DNA of 64,000 nt from Cognatishimia sp. SS12 (GCF_028369055.1 NZ_JAQNCZ010000004.1:370995-434994); one strand, 5' to 3'. Positions 7,256 to 16,575 are shown, counted from the stretch's first letter. Program-made: numbers and translations. Notes: generated by a model from the letters alone, not told the origin.

Positions 7256-8899
7256 TTAGATCAGCTCGCCCGCCAAGGCGCGCTCAATGAGCGCAATGGT
7301 CTCTGCCACGCCATAAAGCGCAATGAACCCGCCAAAGCGCGGCCCCTGCGACGCGCCCAGCAGCACTTCATAGATCGCGGTGAACCAATCGCGCAGCGGT
7401 TCAAACCCATGGTTTTTGCCCACGGCAAAGACCACTGATTGCAGGAAATCATCATCGCTGAAATCGGCCGTCGGCAGCGCATCATCATTGCCCATCGCGG
7501 CGTTCTTCTTGGCAATCGCCGCCAGCGCCGCCTCTTCTGAGCGCAGCGCATCCGCCAGATCCTGCAGCGCCGCGCGCTCCTGGTCTGTCGGGGCGCGATA
7601 GGTTTTGGTCGGCTTCACAAAATCATTGAAATACCGCACGGCAAAGCCCGCCGCCTGATCCAGGTTCGGATGGGTTTCGGCGCTGGCCTCGGGCGCGTAT
7701 TTGGCGATAAAGCCCCACATTGTGTCCTTGTCCTCGGCGCTGGAAGCGCTGGCAAGGTTCAACAGCATGGAAAACGGCACCACCATGTCGGACTGCGGCG
7801 CATCCTGCCCATGCAAATGATAGACCGGGTTGTTGAGCTGGGCCTTCAGATCCTGCCCCGGAAAGGCGCGCAGCTGCTGATGGTATTCATCCACTGCTTT
7901 GGGGATCACATCAAAATACAGCCGTTTCGCAGTTTTCGGCTTCAGATACATGAAGTATTGCAAGCTTTCCGGTGCCGCGTAGCGCAGCCATTCTTCCATC
8001 GAAAGACCATTGCCTTTGGATTTGGAAATCTTCTGGCCCTGTTCGTCGTTGAACAGCTCATATGACAGGCTTTCCGGCGGGCGGGCACCGAGCGCACGGC
8101 AGATCTTGCTGGATTGCGTCACGCTGTCGATCAGGTCTTTGCCCGACATTTCATAATCCACGCCCAGCGCAGCCCAGCGCATGGCCCAGTCCGGCTTCCA
8201 CTGCATTTTCACATTGCCGCCGGTGACCGGAATTTCGATCTTTTCGCCATCCGGTTCCTGATAGACGATTGTGCCCTTGGCAACGTTGCGCTCCAGTGTC
8301 GGCACTTGCAGCACATGGCCGGTCTTGGGGGACACAGGTAGGAAGCAGGAATAGGTTTCCTGACGTTCTGCGCCCAATGTGGGCAGCATAATTTCCTGAA
8401 TTTTATCAAAGCGTTCCAGCGCGATCAGCAGCGCCTCGTCAAATTTGCCGCTGGTGTAATAGTCGGTGGCAGAGGCAAATTCATACTCAAAGCCATAACT
8501 GTCCAGAAACGCGCAAAGGCGCGCGTTATTGTGCTGGGCAAATCCCGCGTGCGTGCCAAAAGGATCGCGCACTTTGGTCAGCGGCAGATTGAGGTCTTCC
8601 TTCAACTCTTCCTGCATCGGCAGGTTGGTCGGCACCTTGCGGAACCCATCCATATCGTCGGAGAAACAAATCAGCTTGGTTGGGATGTCGCTGATCTGTT
8701 CAAAGGCGCGGCGCACCATGGTGGTGCGTGCCACTTCGCCAAATGTCCCGATATGCGGCAGACCCGAGGGGCCATAGCCCGTCTGAAACAGCACATAGCC
8801 CTTTTCCGGCGCTTGCTTTTGATAACGTTTGAGTACCCGGCGCGCTTCTTCAAAGGGCCAGGCTTTGGAACTCATCGCGGCATCGCGCAGGTCGGTCAT
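7256..8899 (-). CDS. lysK: Lysyl-tRNA synthetase, class I
   Basis: The 547-residue enzyme charges tRNA-Lys and is of the class I type found in archaea and many alphaproteobacteria in place of class II LysS. The HIGH-type motif is seen as GPSGLPHIGTFGEV near residue 45 and the KMSKS-type loop as KISKSKGNGLSMEEW near residue 290. The segment IEIPVTGGNVKMQWKPDWAMRWAALGVDYEMSGKDL is typical of the family catalytic core. The ATG at 8899 has GGAG six nucleotides upstream; an ATG two codons earlier is the alternative. It is a single-copy core gene. Confidence 0.95.
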   Translation of the reverse strand: MTDLRDAAMSSKAWPFEEARRVLKRYQKQAPEKGYVLFQTGYGPSGLPHIGTFGEVARTTMVRRAFEQISDIPTKLICFSDDMDGFRKVPTNLPMQEELKEDLNLPLTKVRDPFGTHAGFAQHNNARLCAFLDSYGFEYEFASATDYYTSGKFDEALLIALERFDKIQEIMLPTLGAERQETYSCFLPVSPKTGHVLQVPTLERNVAKGTIVYQEPDGEKIEIPVTGGNVKMQWKPDWAMRWAALGVDYEMSGKDLIDSVTQSSKICRALGARPPESLSYELFNDEQGQKISKSKGNGLSMEEWLRYAAPESLQYFMYLKPKTAKRLYFDVIPKAVDEYHQQLRAFPGQDLKAQLNNPVYHLHGQDAPQSDMVVPFSMLLNLASASSAEDKDTMWGFIAKYAPEASAETHPNLDQAAGFAVRYFNDFVKPTKTYRAPTDQERAALQDLADALRSEEAALAAIAKKNAAMGNDDALPTADFSDDDFLQSVVFAVGKNHGFEPLRDWFTAIYEVLLGASQGPRFGGFIALYGVAETIALIERALAGELI

Positions 8900-9099
8900 T
8901 GTCATCTCCAAGAAATCGCCGCCGCGCCCCATGCGCTGGCGACCGCCGTTGCATAGTAGCCGATGGCATGCGGGTCAATGTTTCTTCGCGTGCAAAGCCG
9001 CAGCGCAGCCCATTCGGCTAGAAAAACCGCTTGCGCCTTGCCCTGCCCTCTGCACGCCCATATCTTGCTGGGGCAACGCCCAGCCAAGAAGGCCCCTGT

Positions 9100-9525
9100 A
9101 TGACCCAAGATGTGACCCACCCGCTGACCGCCCAGGATTGCCTCGTCGCCGTGATGGTGGCGATTTCCGCCTCGGATGAAAACATCCGCACGGCCGAGCT
9201 GATCAAGATCCAGTCCGCCGTGAACAACCTGCCGGTGTTCGGCGACTATGACGATGATCGCATTACCATGGTCAGCCAGACGGTCTTTGATCTGTTTGAA
9301 CAGGAGGACGGCCTGGCCGCGCTCTTTGGCCTCATTCGCGACAACCTGCCGGAGCGGATGTTTGAAACCGCCTATGCGCTGGCCTGTGATGTCGCCGCCG
9401 CCGATGGGCTGATTTTGGAAAGCGAACTGCGCCTTTTGGAAGAAATGCGCTATGAGCTGAACATTGATCGCCTGCATGCCGCCGCGATTGAACGCGGGGC
9501 ACGTGCCCGTCACATCACATTGTAA
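9100..9525 (+). CDS. TerB-like tellurite-resistance family protein
   Basis: The 141-residue, mostly helical protein has the TerB-type pattern: an early helix with acidic ISASDENIRTAEL (metal-binding DxN/E region) and a second equivalent helix DVAAADGLILESELRLLEE. TerB domains bind divalent metal and are found in stress or membrane-associated complexes; the exact role of these short alphaproteobacterial members is not established. AAGAAGG precedes the ATG at 9100. It is divergent from lysK and converges on dacB, whose stop codon is 18 nt away. Confidence 0.7.
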   Translation: MTQDVTHPLTAQDCLVAVMVAISASDENIRTAELIKIQSAVNNLPVFGDYDDDRITMVSQTVFDLFEQEDGLAALFGLIRDNLPERMFETAYALACDVAAADGLILESELRLLEEMRYELNIDRLHAAAIERGARARHITL

Positions 9526-9542
9526 GCCGGCGCTCTGGGGCG

Positions 9543-11048
9543 TCAGCTGCCATAGCTTGCGCCCCAACGTTCGATCAAATCGCGCTGCAGCTTGCGCGCG
9601 CGGCTGGCCCAGCTTTTGCTGCCCGGTGGGCGTTCGCGCTCAGCCCGGCTCAGCGCGTCGCGCGTGGCAAAATCGGCAGAGAAAATCGCAAAGGCCAGCT
9701 CTGCGCCATCCGGCGCGCGCAGATACCCACCCAGACCGCTGACAAAATTCAACGTGCCTGTCTTGGCATCCACTTTGATCGGGTGGCTCTTGCTGGGTTT
9801 GCCGTTGGCGTCGCGCATCACAAAGGGTTTGAGGATCGGATGCAGCATGGCTTTGCGCTCAATCATAGCCAACGCTAGCGCCAATTCAGTGGCCTGCAGC
9901 CGCGAGCGATCGCTGAGGCCGGAGTGATCGGCAAATTTCGCCTGCCTCATGCCCAGCGCCGCGGTGGCCCAGTCCCCCATCTGTGCGCCGCTGCCGCGCA
10001 GGGACGCCACAGGGATGCCAAAGCTTTGCGAGGCGGCCAGCCCGACCATTTCAGCTGTGAGATTGGTGGAATATTTCAGCATATCACGCAGGATATCCAC
10101 GAGTTGCGCGCTGCGGTGCGTCGCCAGCGCGCGCCCCTTGGGCAGGCTGGTGGTTTTCTGCACCAGCGGCAATGCCACGCCCTCGGCCCGCATCAGCCAG
10201 GCAAAGACATCGCCCGCGTATAATTCTGGGTGGCGCGTCGGCAGCCAGCGCCCACCTTCCTTGCCAAGCGCGCTCTGCGCCACGCTCCAGAGGTCGCGGC
10301 TTGGATCATCGCGATAGTCATAGACCGGCGCGGCCCGATCGCTCAGCTGCATATCCGCCATTGTGACCGGCGGGCGCAGGTTGCCACTGCGGCCATCCAT
10401 GCCGATGTCATACCCCTCAGCGGTTTTCTTCCAGTCAAAATAGATGCGGTTGAAATTGAGGCTCAGCCCGGAAATCGCCGTGCTATAGCCGACGTGCTTG
10501 GGCTGATCCGGATCAATCGCCCGCACAAAGGGCAGCGCGCCGCCATAGACTAGGAACCGCCCGGTGATCCGCTGCACGCCGCTTTCCGCCACGGCCTTGG
10601 CGAGCTTGGCAAGATCGTCGGTGTCCAGGGTCGGATCACCGCCCCCCACCAGCACAAGATCACCCTGTAATTCGCCGGTTTCATCCACCGGTCCCGTGGC
10701 CAGAACGCGGGTCTCAAAACGATGCGCTTCGCCCAGCCGATCCAGCGCATAAAGCGCGGTGACAGCCTTGACCACGCTGGCCGGCGGCAGGGTCACATCG
10801 GTGCCAAATTGCTCCAGCACCTCGCCCGTTCCGACCCGCACCACAGCAAAGCCCACATCGCCGTTCAGCCGCGCCCCGGCCACCAGATCGGCGGCCAGCG
10901 TGGGTGCGGGCGCTGGCACTGATCCGGGTCGCGGCACCGGGCGCAAAGAGCGACTGGGCGGCCCCGCCCAAAGCGGCGCAGCGATACTGGCCCCAAGCGC
11001 GCCGCCCAGCGCGGCCAAAAGTGATCGTCGTGAAATCCGTGATGACAT
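9543..11048 (-). CDS. dacB: D-alanyl-D-alanine carboxypeptidase/endopeptidase (PBP4, S13)
   Basis: The 501-residue penicillin-binding protein trims peptidoglycan peptides in the periplasm. It has a twin-arginine-like signal (SRRSLLAALGGALG) and all three active-site motifs: S91-V-V-K94 in LPPASVVKAV, the SxN triad as KYSTNLTAEM, and KTG as DAKTGTLNFVSGLGGY. Length and order match the S13 family. The start at MSSRISRRS fits the signal peptide; the open frame extends 37 codons upstream but without signal character. The nadD stop codon lies about 50 nt upstream on the same strand, so the two are probably co-transcribed. Confidence 0.9.
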   Translation of the reverse strand: MSSRISRRSLLAALGGALGASIAAPLWAGPPSRSLRPVPRPGSVPAPAPTLAADLVAGARLNGDVGFAVVRVGTGEVLEQFGTDVTLPPASVVKAVTALYALDRLGEAHRFETRVLATGPVDETGELQGDLVLVGGGDPTLDTDDLAKLAKAVAESGVQRITGRFLVYGGALPFVRAIDPDQPKHVGYSTAISGLSLNFNRIYFDWKKTAEGYDIGMDGRSGNLRPPVTMADMQLSDRAAPVYDYRDDPSRDLWSVAQSALGKEGGRWLPTRHPELYAGDVFAWLMRAEGVALPLVQKTTSLPKGRALATHRSAQLVDILRDMLKYSTNLTAEMVGLAASQSFGIPVASLRGSGAQMGDWATAALGMRQAKFADHSGLSDRSRLQATELALALAMIERKAMLHPILKPFVMRDANGKPSKSHPIKVDAKTGTLNFVSGLGGYLRAPDGAELAFAIFSADFATRDALSRAERERPPGSKSWASRARKLQRDLIERWGASYGS

Positions 11049-11101
11049 GGCGGAAAATGTAGCGAGGAAAGGGGCAAAAGCAAGGCGCGCAAAGGGCCAG
11101 A

Positions 11102-11749
11102 TTATTGATTTTGCTTCATGGCTTTGTCGGGGGCGGTGCCTGCGGGTTCGGCCTGCCATTTGCCCTCGCGCCTCAACTGCGAGGAGCTGAGGCTTTTCAT
11201 CGGCACGTTGACAAAGCTCCAGGCTGGGGCGGGTGCCGTGGCCAGACGGCGACTGTCGCGCCCGCGGATCTGCGCCTGTCGATAGACATCAGCGGCCTTG
11301 GCCGTGCGCGCGGCAAAGCGGTCGCCGGGCCGCGCCAGAACCCCCATGGGCACGGTCTCCATAATGCTCTGCCAGTCCTTCCAGCGGTGAAACTGCGCCA
11401 GATTATCCGCCCCCATCAGCCAGACAAAGCGCACGCCGGGGTACATCATCCGCAGCCGCGCGATGGTTTCAGCGGTATAGCGGGTGCCGATGCGGGCCTC
11501 GATATCCGAAATGGTGACGCGCGGGTGCTGCATGATCGCCCGCGCCGCCGCCATGCGCCGCGCCATGGCCGCCGGGCCTTGGGGTTTCAGCGGATTGCCC
11601 GGGCTGATCAGCCAGAGCACCCGGTCCAGATCAAAGCGCTTCAGCGCCTCGCGCGTGATATGCACATGGCCCGCATGCGGCGGATCAAACGAGCCGCCCA
11701 GCAGCCCCACCGTCATCCCGGCCCGCAGATATGTCACGCGCTTTCTCAT
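11102..11749 (-). CDS. nadD: Nicotinate-nucleotide adenylyltransferase
   Basis: The 215-residue enzyme adenylates nicotinate mononucleotide in NAD synthesis. The nucleotidyltransferase signature [19 protein letters not shown] is at about residues 18-36, with the HxGH pair, and the second motif appears as [13 protein letters not shown] near the C-terminus (ISSTxxR-type). [19 protein letters not shown] is a family hallmark. The start could instead be the Met at residue 12 (MTVGLLGG); ribosome-binding evidence is weak for both. dacB follows on the same strand. Confidence 0.92.
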   Translation of the reverse strand: MRKRVTYLRAGMTVGLLGGSFDPPHAGHVHITREALKRFDLDRVLWLISPGNPLKPQGPAAMARRMAAARAIMQHPRVTISDIEARIGTRYTAETIARLRMMYPGVRFVWLMGADNLAQFHRWKDWQSIMETVPMGVLARPGDRFAARTAKAADVYRQAQIRGRDSRRLATAPAPAWSFVNVPMKSLSSSQLRREGKWQAEPAGTAPDKAMKQNQ

Positions 11750-11804
11750 TGTGCTGAATAGACTTAGCCAGTGGCGGAATGTCCAGAGGGAAAGCGGGAG
11801 TTGA

Positions 11805-11986
11805 GGGTGGGTGCCGGGCTGAAGCCCGGCCTACGGTGGGCAAAAATGGCGAGGGCAGCGCCCGACCCTTGGGAGATGGGAATAAAGTCAGGGAAATCTG
11901 CGCCGTATTGCTTTCCCAAGATAGGGCAGCGCCCGACCCTGGGTGGGTGCGAAGCGCCCTCCCGTGGGGAGGGTCGGGCGCCGCCC
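11805..11986. repeat. Cluster of palindromic intergenic repeats
   Basis: The spacer before the AT-rich gene holds: a hairpin GCCGGGCTGAAGCCCGGC around 11814-11831; GGGCAGCGCCCGACCCT at 11853-11869; the same 17-mer at 11924-11940; and a third copy inverted at 11970-11986 with one change. A CCCTCCCGTGGGGAGGG hairpin (about 11957-11973) overlaps the last. These resemble the GC-rich degenerate repeats often seen between Rhodobacteraceae genes. No open reading frame is supported here. Confidence 0.65.
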
Positions 11987-11999
11987 GGCTTTGCCGGGC

Positions 12000-13160
12000 T
12001 TATTGCTGTTCAGCCTGAACTATTTGCGAAACCAGATTTGGATAATAAATCGAGATTGGGTTATCCACTGCGTCCGGGTTTTCTAAAGCCTGACGTACCT
12101 GAGCAGAAATCTGATTGATGTACACAGGAATTTGAGGAACCAAAGTATAAATGTCACTGTCATCAATCATAATGGTCCGGCTTTGATTAATATCGAATGG
12201 TACGCTTTCTCTCGACCTCATTATTTGAACAGTTGGCTTTCTCATGAGATGTCGAATAGCAAGTTCGTAAAAAACATTAGGATTATGAAAAGAGAGGTCT
12301 GCGACTACCAATCTGGAGTGAATAATATAGTCCAAAATTTGCCTAGTAATTACCCCCGGCGTATCGATTTGGTCAGCACGTACGAGCCTTAACTTTGAAG
12401 TTTCCAACGCTGGTTCGACGATACTAGACGCAAACAGATCAGCGTGTTTCCTTGTATCGGAACCTTCGGCTCCAATAGGAGAAACATAAAATGCCGTCGT
12501 TTCGTAGTCGGCTCTGTCCGAGGTGATAATTGAATGATTGCCTAGAGAAACTTGCGGCGCATCTTGCAGTCCCTTTTCGTTGACTGAGGAAACATCGGCG
12601 GCAGTGCTTGGCAACTCATCTAACCTCATGTCCACTGAGATTATCCGCTCCGCACCCGCAATAGTTTTTAGAAGACCTACATCCCGAAGATTTACAATCA
12701 GAGTTTCTACTGCTTCACTTGCAGCTTCGTCGGCAACGTCAAACTCCTTAATCTTGTCGATGAGCACAGAATTCGCAGGTAACTTGGCTTCGATTAGGCT
12801 TTCATACACACCTTTGAATGGAGCAATCTGAAGCACCGAAGCTTCAATTTTTGCACGCTCGCGCTCACGCGCCAAAGTCCGATCAGAGGTAGATTTTAAA
12901 CCCAGTTCAGTTAATTCAATCCACTCTGCATTGTAGCTACCAGTTGTTAGACCGTACTTGCTTGAATTTGTAATCGCCTGTCGTGCGGTCGAACTTGTCG
13001 GAGATTTGCCTAGTTCTTGTAACAAAGTAAGGCGTCGTATCTTTTGTCCAGCCCCAACTCTGAAAACTTCTTTTGCGAATTTCAAAGCTTCGGAGAAGGT
13101 TGACGCGGGGAAATTTCTTACTGTCCTAGTTTTTCTTTTGGGGGCGGGTTTCTTGCTCAT
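12000..13160 (-). CDS. Putative defence-type protein: winged-helix region plus nucleoside-deoxyribosyltransferase/TIR-like domain
   Basis: The 386-residue protein is AT-rich compared with its neighbours. The N-terminal half looks like tandem winged helices (a TSSTARQAITNSSKYGLTTG segment, then TLIVNLRDVGLL). The C-terminal half, from about residue 220, starts FYVSPIGAEGSDTRKHAD and runs through VRADQIDTPGVITRQIL to LVVADLSFHNPNVFYELAIRH. That order of motifs is the Rossmann-like nucleoside 2-deoxyribosyltransferase/TIR-like family found in several anti-phage proteins. NAD or nucleotide cleavage is inference. The start at 13160 has GGAA upstream; two earlier in-frame starts exist. It has no partner gene; ettA and nadD flank it. 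Confidence 0.6.
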   Translation of the reverse strand: MSKKPAPKRKTRTVRNFPASTFSEALKFAKEVFRVGAGQKIRRLTLLQELGKSPTSSTARQAITNSSKYGLTTGSYNAEWIELTELGLKSTSDRTLARERERAKIEASVLQIAPFKGVYESLIEAKLPANSVLIDKIKEFDVADEAASEAVETLIVNLRDVGLLKTIAGAERIISVDMRLDELPSTAADVSSVNEKGLQDAPQVSLGNHSIITSDRADYETTAFYVSPIGAEGSDTRKHADLFASSIVEPALETSKLRLVRADQIDTPGVITRQILDYIIHSRLVVADLSFHNPNVFYELAIRHLMRKPTVQIMRSRESVPFDINQSRTIMIDDSDIYTLVPQIPVYINQISAQVRQALENPDAVDNPISIYYPNLVSQIVQAEQQ

Positions 13161-13333
13161 TACAAATTCCATTTGGTTCAATTGATCTAAATATGCCCAC
13201 TAAGAAATTTCGATCAACAATAAACCGTGACAGGAATTACGCCCTCCCCCATTTGCCATCCCCCACCCCATCCGGTATCACACGCGCGGGCGCTTAAATG
13301 CGCATCAGAATCCCCTAAGTCTCGGAGCCCGAC

Positions 13334-14989
13334 ATGGCAGCTTATCAGTACGTCTATCACATGCAGGGGGTCTCCAAGACCTATCCCGGCGGCAAGAAAT
13401 GTTTTGAGAATATCCACCTAAGCTTTCTGCCCGGCGTGAAAATCGGTGTGGTCGGTGTCAACGGCGCGGGTAAATCCACGCTGATGAAAATCATGGCCGG
13501 TCTGGACAAGGATTTCACCGGCGAGGCTTGGGCGGCCGAAGGGGCCAAAGTTGGCTATCTGCCACAGGAACCGAAGCTGGATGACAGCCTGACCGTGCGC
13601 GAAAACGTCATGCTGGGCGTGGCCGAGAAAAAGGCCATTCTGGATCGTTATAACGAGTTGGCGATGAACTACTCGGATGAAACCGCCGAGGAAATGGCCA
13701 AGCTGCAGGATCAGATCGACGCCGAAAACCTCTGGGATCTGGACAGCCAGGTCGATGTCTCGATGGAGGCGCTGCGCTGCCCGCCGGATGACGCCAAGAT
13801 CGCCGACCTCTCGGGCGGGGAACTGCGCCGCGTTGCGCTTTGCAAGCTGCTGCTTGAGGCGCCGGACATGCTGCTGCTCGATGAACCGACCAACCATTTG
13901 GATGCGGAAACCATCGCCTGGCTGCAACAGCACCTGATTGACTACAAGGGCACCATCCTTTGCGTCACCCATGACCGCTATTTCCTGGATGATATCACCG
14001 GCTGGATCCTGGAACTCGACCGCGGCCGCGGCATTCCCTATGAGGGCAATTACTCTGCCTGGCTGGAGCAAAAGGCCAAACGTCTGGAACAAGAAGCCCG
14101 CGAAGACAAGGCCAAACAGAAAACGCTGGAACGCGAACTTGAATGGATGCGTCAGGGCCAGAAAGCCCGTCAGGCCAAATCCAAGGCGCGGATCTCAGCC
14201 TATAATGAGATGGCCAATCAGTCCGAGCGTGAAAAGGTCGGCCGCGCGCAGATCGTCATCCCCAATGGCCCCCGTCTGGGCAGCAAGGTGATCGAGGTCG
14301 AGGGCCTGGGCAAACATTTTGGCGACAAGCAGCTGATCGAAGGGCTGGACTTTTCCTTGCCACCGGGCGGCATTGTCGGCGTGATCGGCCCCAACGGCGC
14401 CGGTAAATCCACGCTTTTCAAGATGCTCACAGGGCAGGAACAGCCGGATACCGGCTCGGTCAGCTATGGGGACACCGTGCAGCTGAGCTATGTGGACCAG
14501 AGCCGCGATGACCTGAATGACAATGACACCGTCTGGGAGGCGATCTCCGGCGGGGCCGAGATTATTGAGCTGGGCGACGCGCAGGTCAATTCCCGCGCCT
14601 ATTGTTCGTCTTTCAACTTCAAGGGCGGCGATCAGCAGAAGAAACTGTCGCTGCTCTCGGGCGGGGAACGCAACCGCGTGCATATGGCGCGGCTCTTGAA
14701 AGAGGGCGGCAACGTCCTGCTCTTGGACGAACCGACCAACGATCTGGACGTCGAAACCCTGCGCGCGCTGGAAGATGCGCTGGTGGATTTCGCCGGCTGC
14801 GCCGTGGTCATCTCGCACGATCGCTTTTTCCTCGACCGGATCTGTACGCATATTCTGGCCTTTGAGGGAGAGGCGCATGTGGAATGGTTCGAAGGCAACT
14901 TTGAAGATTACGAAGAAGACAAGAAACGCCGCCTTGGCGCCGACGCGCTGGAACCCAAGCGCATGAAGCACAAGAAGTTCACGCGGTAA
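13334..14989 (+). CDS. ettA: ABC-F translational throttle ATPase EttA
   Basis: The 551-residue cytosolic protein has two ABC ATPase domains and no membrane segments. Walker A motifs are GVNGAGKST (about 43-51) and GPNGAGKST (about 353-361); signature motifs are [12 protein letters not shown] and [12 protein letters not shown]; Walker B motifs are [11 protein letters not shown] and [11 protein letters not shown]. The charged linker ([24 protein letters not shown]) is the ABC-F P-site tRNA interaction motif region. EttA binds the ribosomal E site and gates translation by ATP/ADP level. The length and the [22 protein letters not shown] type tail fit EttA. A rho-independent terminator follows. 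Confidence 0.93.
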   Translation: MAAYQYVYHMQGVSKTYPGGKKCFENIHLSFLPGVKIGVVGVNGAGKSTLMKIMAGLDKDFTGEAWAAEGAKVGYLPQEPKLDDSLTVRENVMLGVAEKKAILDRYNELAMNYSDETAEEMAKLQDQIDAENLWDLDSQVDVSMEALRCPPDDAKIADLSGGELRRVALCKLLLEAPDMLLLDEPTNHLDAETIAWLQQHLIDYKGTILCVTHDRYFLDDITGWILELDRGRGIPYEGNYSAWLEQKAKRLEQEAREDKAKQKTLERELEWMRQGQKARQAKSKARISAYNEMANQSEREKVGRAQIVIPNGPRLGSKVIEVEGLGKHFGDKQLIEGLDFSLPPGGIVGVIGPNGAGKSTLFKMLTGQEQPDTGSVSYGDTVQLSYVDQSRDDLNDNDTVWEAISGGAEIIELGDAQVNSRAYCSSFNFKGGDQQKKLSLLSGGERNRVHMARLLKEGGNVLLLDEPTNDLDVETLRALEDALVDFAGCAVVISHDRFFLDRICTHILAFEGEAHVEWFEGNFEDYEEDKKRRLGADALEPKRMKHKKFTR

Positions 14990-14997
14990 GAGTTTGG

Positions 14998-15022
14998 GGC
15001 GGTCCTTTGGGGCCGCCTTTTT
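14998..15022 (+). terminator. Rho-independent terminator of ettA
   Basis: GGCGGTCC (14998-15005) pairs with GGGCCGCC (15010-15017) through one G-U, with a TTTG loop, followed directly by TTTTT. It starts 9 nt after the ettA stop. Confidence 0.85.
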
Positions 15023-15443
15023 ATTTGGACCCTGCCACATTCCTGTGACGGGGCGTGGTTAGGTCAAACCCCACCCTTTTACGTCCCAGGTTAACCGCGC
15101 AACCGCCAGCGCCGACCCGCGGGGTGGCGCGCGCCACATGCCGTCAGCCCCTTTATCCCCGCCAAATCCGCAAAAGCCATCGTGTGCCGTGACCTCTCAA
15201 AAGCGCCGCCCCATCCGGGCGGGTCGGCGCTGGCGCGGCGGCCTGCGGCCTTGTTCCGCGTCAAACATCAGTACGAAGGGTGGAGTCCCAACCTACAGTT
15301 CCCGGTCGCCCCCCTCTCGCATCGGTGGGGTAACACCCCAACGCCCGGCCTCGGCAAAAAACACCGCGCCATTTGATCCCTATCAAATCCCATGCGCGCC
15401 CTTGGCGCTAGGCTCTGATCAAACCACATGACCGGAGGACCCC
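15023..15443. other. Gene-free spacer with GC-rich palindromes
   Basis: This spacer of about 420 bases has no frame with coding character. It contains a long hairpin (AGCGCCG at about 15202 pairing with CGGCGCT about 15232), a GCGGCCTGCGGCC-type repeat, and stretches like GGTGGAGTCCCAACC and GGTGGGGTAACACCCC that resemble the degenerate repeats at 11805-11986. The 3' end holds the FNR-type site at 15373. Confidence 0.5.
15373..15386 (+). promoter_or_regulatory. FNR/FnrL-type binding site
   Basis: TTGATCCCTATCAA is an exact match to the FNR consensus TTGAT-N4-ATCAA. Its centre is 64 bp before the start codon at 15444, so a start site about 41 bp downstream (near 15421) would fit a class II FNR-activated promoter. 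Oxygen control of the YdcH-type gene is therefore predicted. Confidence 0.6.
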
Positions 15444-15680
15444 ATGTCACACACCCCACATGAACTTGCCGCTGAATTCCCCGAGCACGCCGCCAAAATT
15501 TCGGACCTGAAACAGGCCGATCCGCATTTTGCCCGGCTGGCCGAAGAATACCACGCGGTCAATCGCGCGGTGCATCGCGCCGAAACCAATGTCGCGCCGA
15601 TGGAAGAACTGGCCGAAGTGGACCTGCGCAAGAAACGCGCGGCCCTCAAGGATGACCTCTATCGCCTGTTGACGCAGTGA
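15444..15680 (+). CDS. YdcH/DUF465 family small protein
   Basis: The 78-residue protein is a short helical hairpin with the DUF465 pattern: HELAAEFPEHAAKISDLKQADPHF, then LAEEYHAVNRAVHRAE and LRKKRAALKDDLYRLL. Members are small coiled-coil cytosolic proteins of unknown function, widespread in proteobacteria. CGGAGGACCCC ahead of the ATG provides the ribosome-binding site. An exact FNR box upstream suggests expression under low oxygen. Confidence 0.85.
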   Translation: MSHTPHELAAEFPEHAAKISDLKQADPHFARLAEEYHAVNRAVHRAETNVAPMEELAEVDLRKKRAALKDDLYRLLTQ

Positions 15681-15754
15681 ATTCTGAAGCCGCGTTGCGT
15701 TGCCTACGCACGCTGCGACAATTCTGATTAAACACTTGTAAATCAATGGTTAAA

Positions 15755-15805
15755 GCGGCAGGTGCACTGTCCTTATCCTTGGATAAGGCCGCATGCGCCT
15801 GCCGC
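15755..15805. repeat. Nested 51-nt stem structure
   Basis: GCGGCAGGTGCA (15755-15766) pairs with TGCGCCTGCCGC (15794-15805), 12 bp with one G-U. Inside it lies CCTTATCC (15771-15778) and GGATAAGG (15781-15788), a second perfect stem. It sits 75 nt after the YdcH-type gene, without a T-run. It may be a structured 3' end or a small RNA; neither is shown. Confidence 0.5.
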
Positions 15806-15920
15806 CCCACACCCTGCGCCGCCCCATGACACACGGAACCTCACATGCGCTTTAGGCGTTTGTAACATGGCTGGACTGATGCGCCCCTAAGGGCCACATC
15901 ATAGACAGAGAGGAGATGTC

Positions 15921-16058
15921 ATGCCACGCGCTAAACCCCGCGCCTCGGCCGCGAAGACCAAGCCGAGTGAGAACCGCAAAGCCCCGCCCACGCCCTATCA
16001 GGCCCCGGGCACCAAACGTCAGGGGCCCTATGTCTTTACCGACTGGGCGTTGATCTGA
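15921..16058 (+). CDS. Small basic protein of unknown function
   Basis: A 45-residue frame begins MPRAKPRASAAKTK and ends YVFTDWALI. The N-terminal two thirds are rich in K, R, A and P and probably disordered; the C-terminus is hydrophobic. A strong AGAGAGGAG ribosome-binding site precedes the ATG, and the TGA stop is followed at once by the ATG of the next gene (TGAATG), so the two are translationally coupled. I do not recognise a family. Its basic, lysine/alanine/proline-rich sequence could bind nucleic acid; that is speculation. Confidence 0.55.
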   Translation: MPRAKPRASAAKTKPSENRKAPPTPYQAPGTKRQGPYVFTDWALI

Positions 16059-16430
16059 ATGCGCCGTTTGCTGGCACTCCTACCTGCTGTGCTGCTTGCG
16101 GCCCTGGCCTATGGGCTGATGCTGCCCCAGCAGTTTGGCGCGCACCCTTGGTGGGCAACCCAGGCATTGGGGATTGGCCTGCTGATCGGCGGACCACTGG
16201 CGCTGGCGTTGGGCACCGCGCTGGGCGATGGCCGCGCCGCCGGCATATTTGCGGGCCTCAGCCTTCTGGCCTTTGCAGCGGCCCGCTTTGGGCAAAGAGG
16301 ATTCGCTGCCTCTTATGGCGATGATGCGCTCGCCGGGCGTCTTTGGTATTTCGGCTGGATCGCGCTCTGTCTGGCGCTCGCTGGGCTTGTCACCAGCGGT
16401 TTCCTAAAATTGACACGAAGAACCCACTAG
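16059..16430 (+). CDS. Small integral membrane protein of unknown function
   Basis: The 123-residue protein has four hydrophobic segments (about 3-22, 33-53, 62-78, 95-118) joined by short loops and ends in a basic KLTRRTH tail, indicating a four-helix inner-membrane protein. No catalytic motif is visible. It begins immediately after the stop of the small basic protein, so they form a two-gene unit. Confidence 0.6.
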   Translation: MRRLLALLPAVLLAALAYGLMLPQQFGAHPWWATQALGIGLLIGGPLALALGTALGDGRAAGIFAGLSLLAFAAARFGQRGFAASYGDDALAGRLWYFGWIALCLALAGLVTSGFLKLTRRTH

Positions 16431-16575
16431 ATTTTTCTCCTTAAAATTGTAAAGCTTCTTGATGTGGTCCCACCCTTGCCACATTCGTGCCTAAATTAGA
16501 GAGTGTATTACAAATCATTGAGAGACGAAGTCTCCGCGCTGCAGAAGCGGCAAAAACCCAATTAAGGAGAGTACA

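Noticed and set aside
11805..11999. Possible CRISPR-like repeats
   Set aside because: Copies are few, unevenly spaced and partly inverted, with no spacers of constant length and no cas genes.
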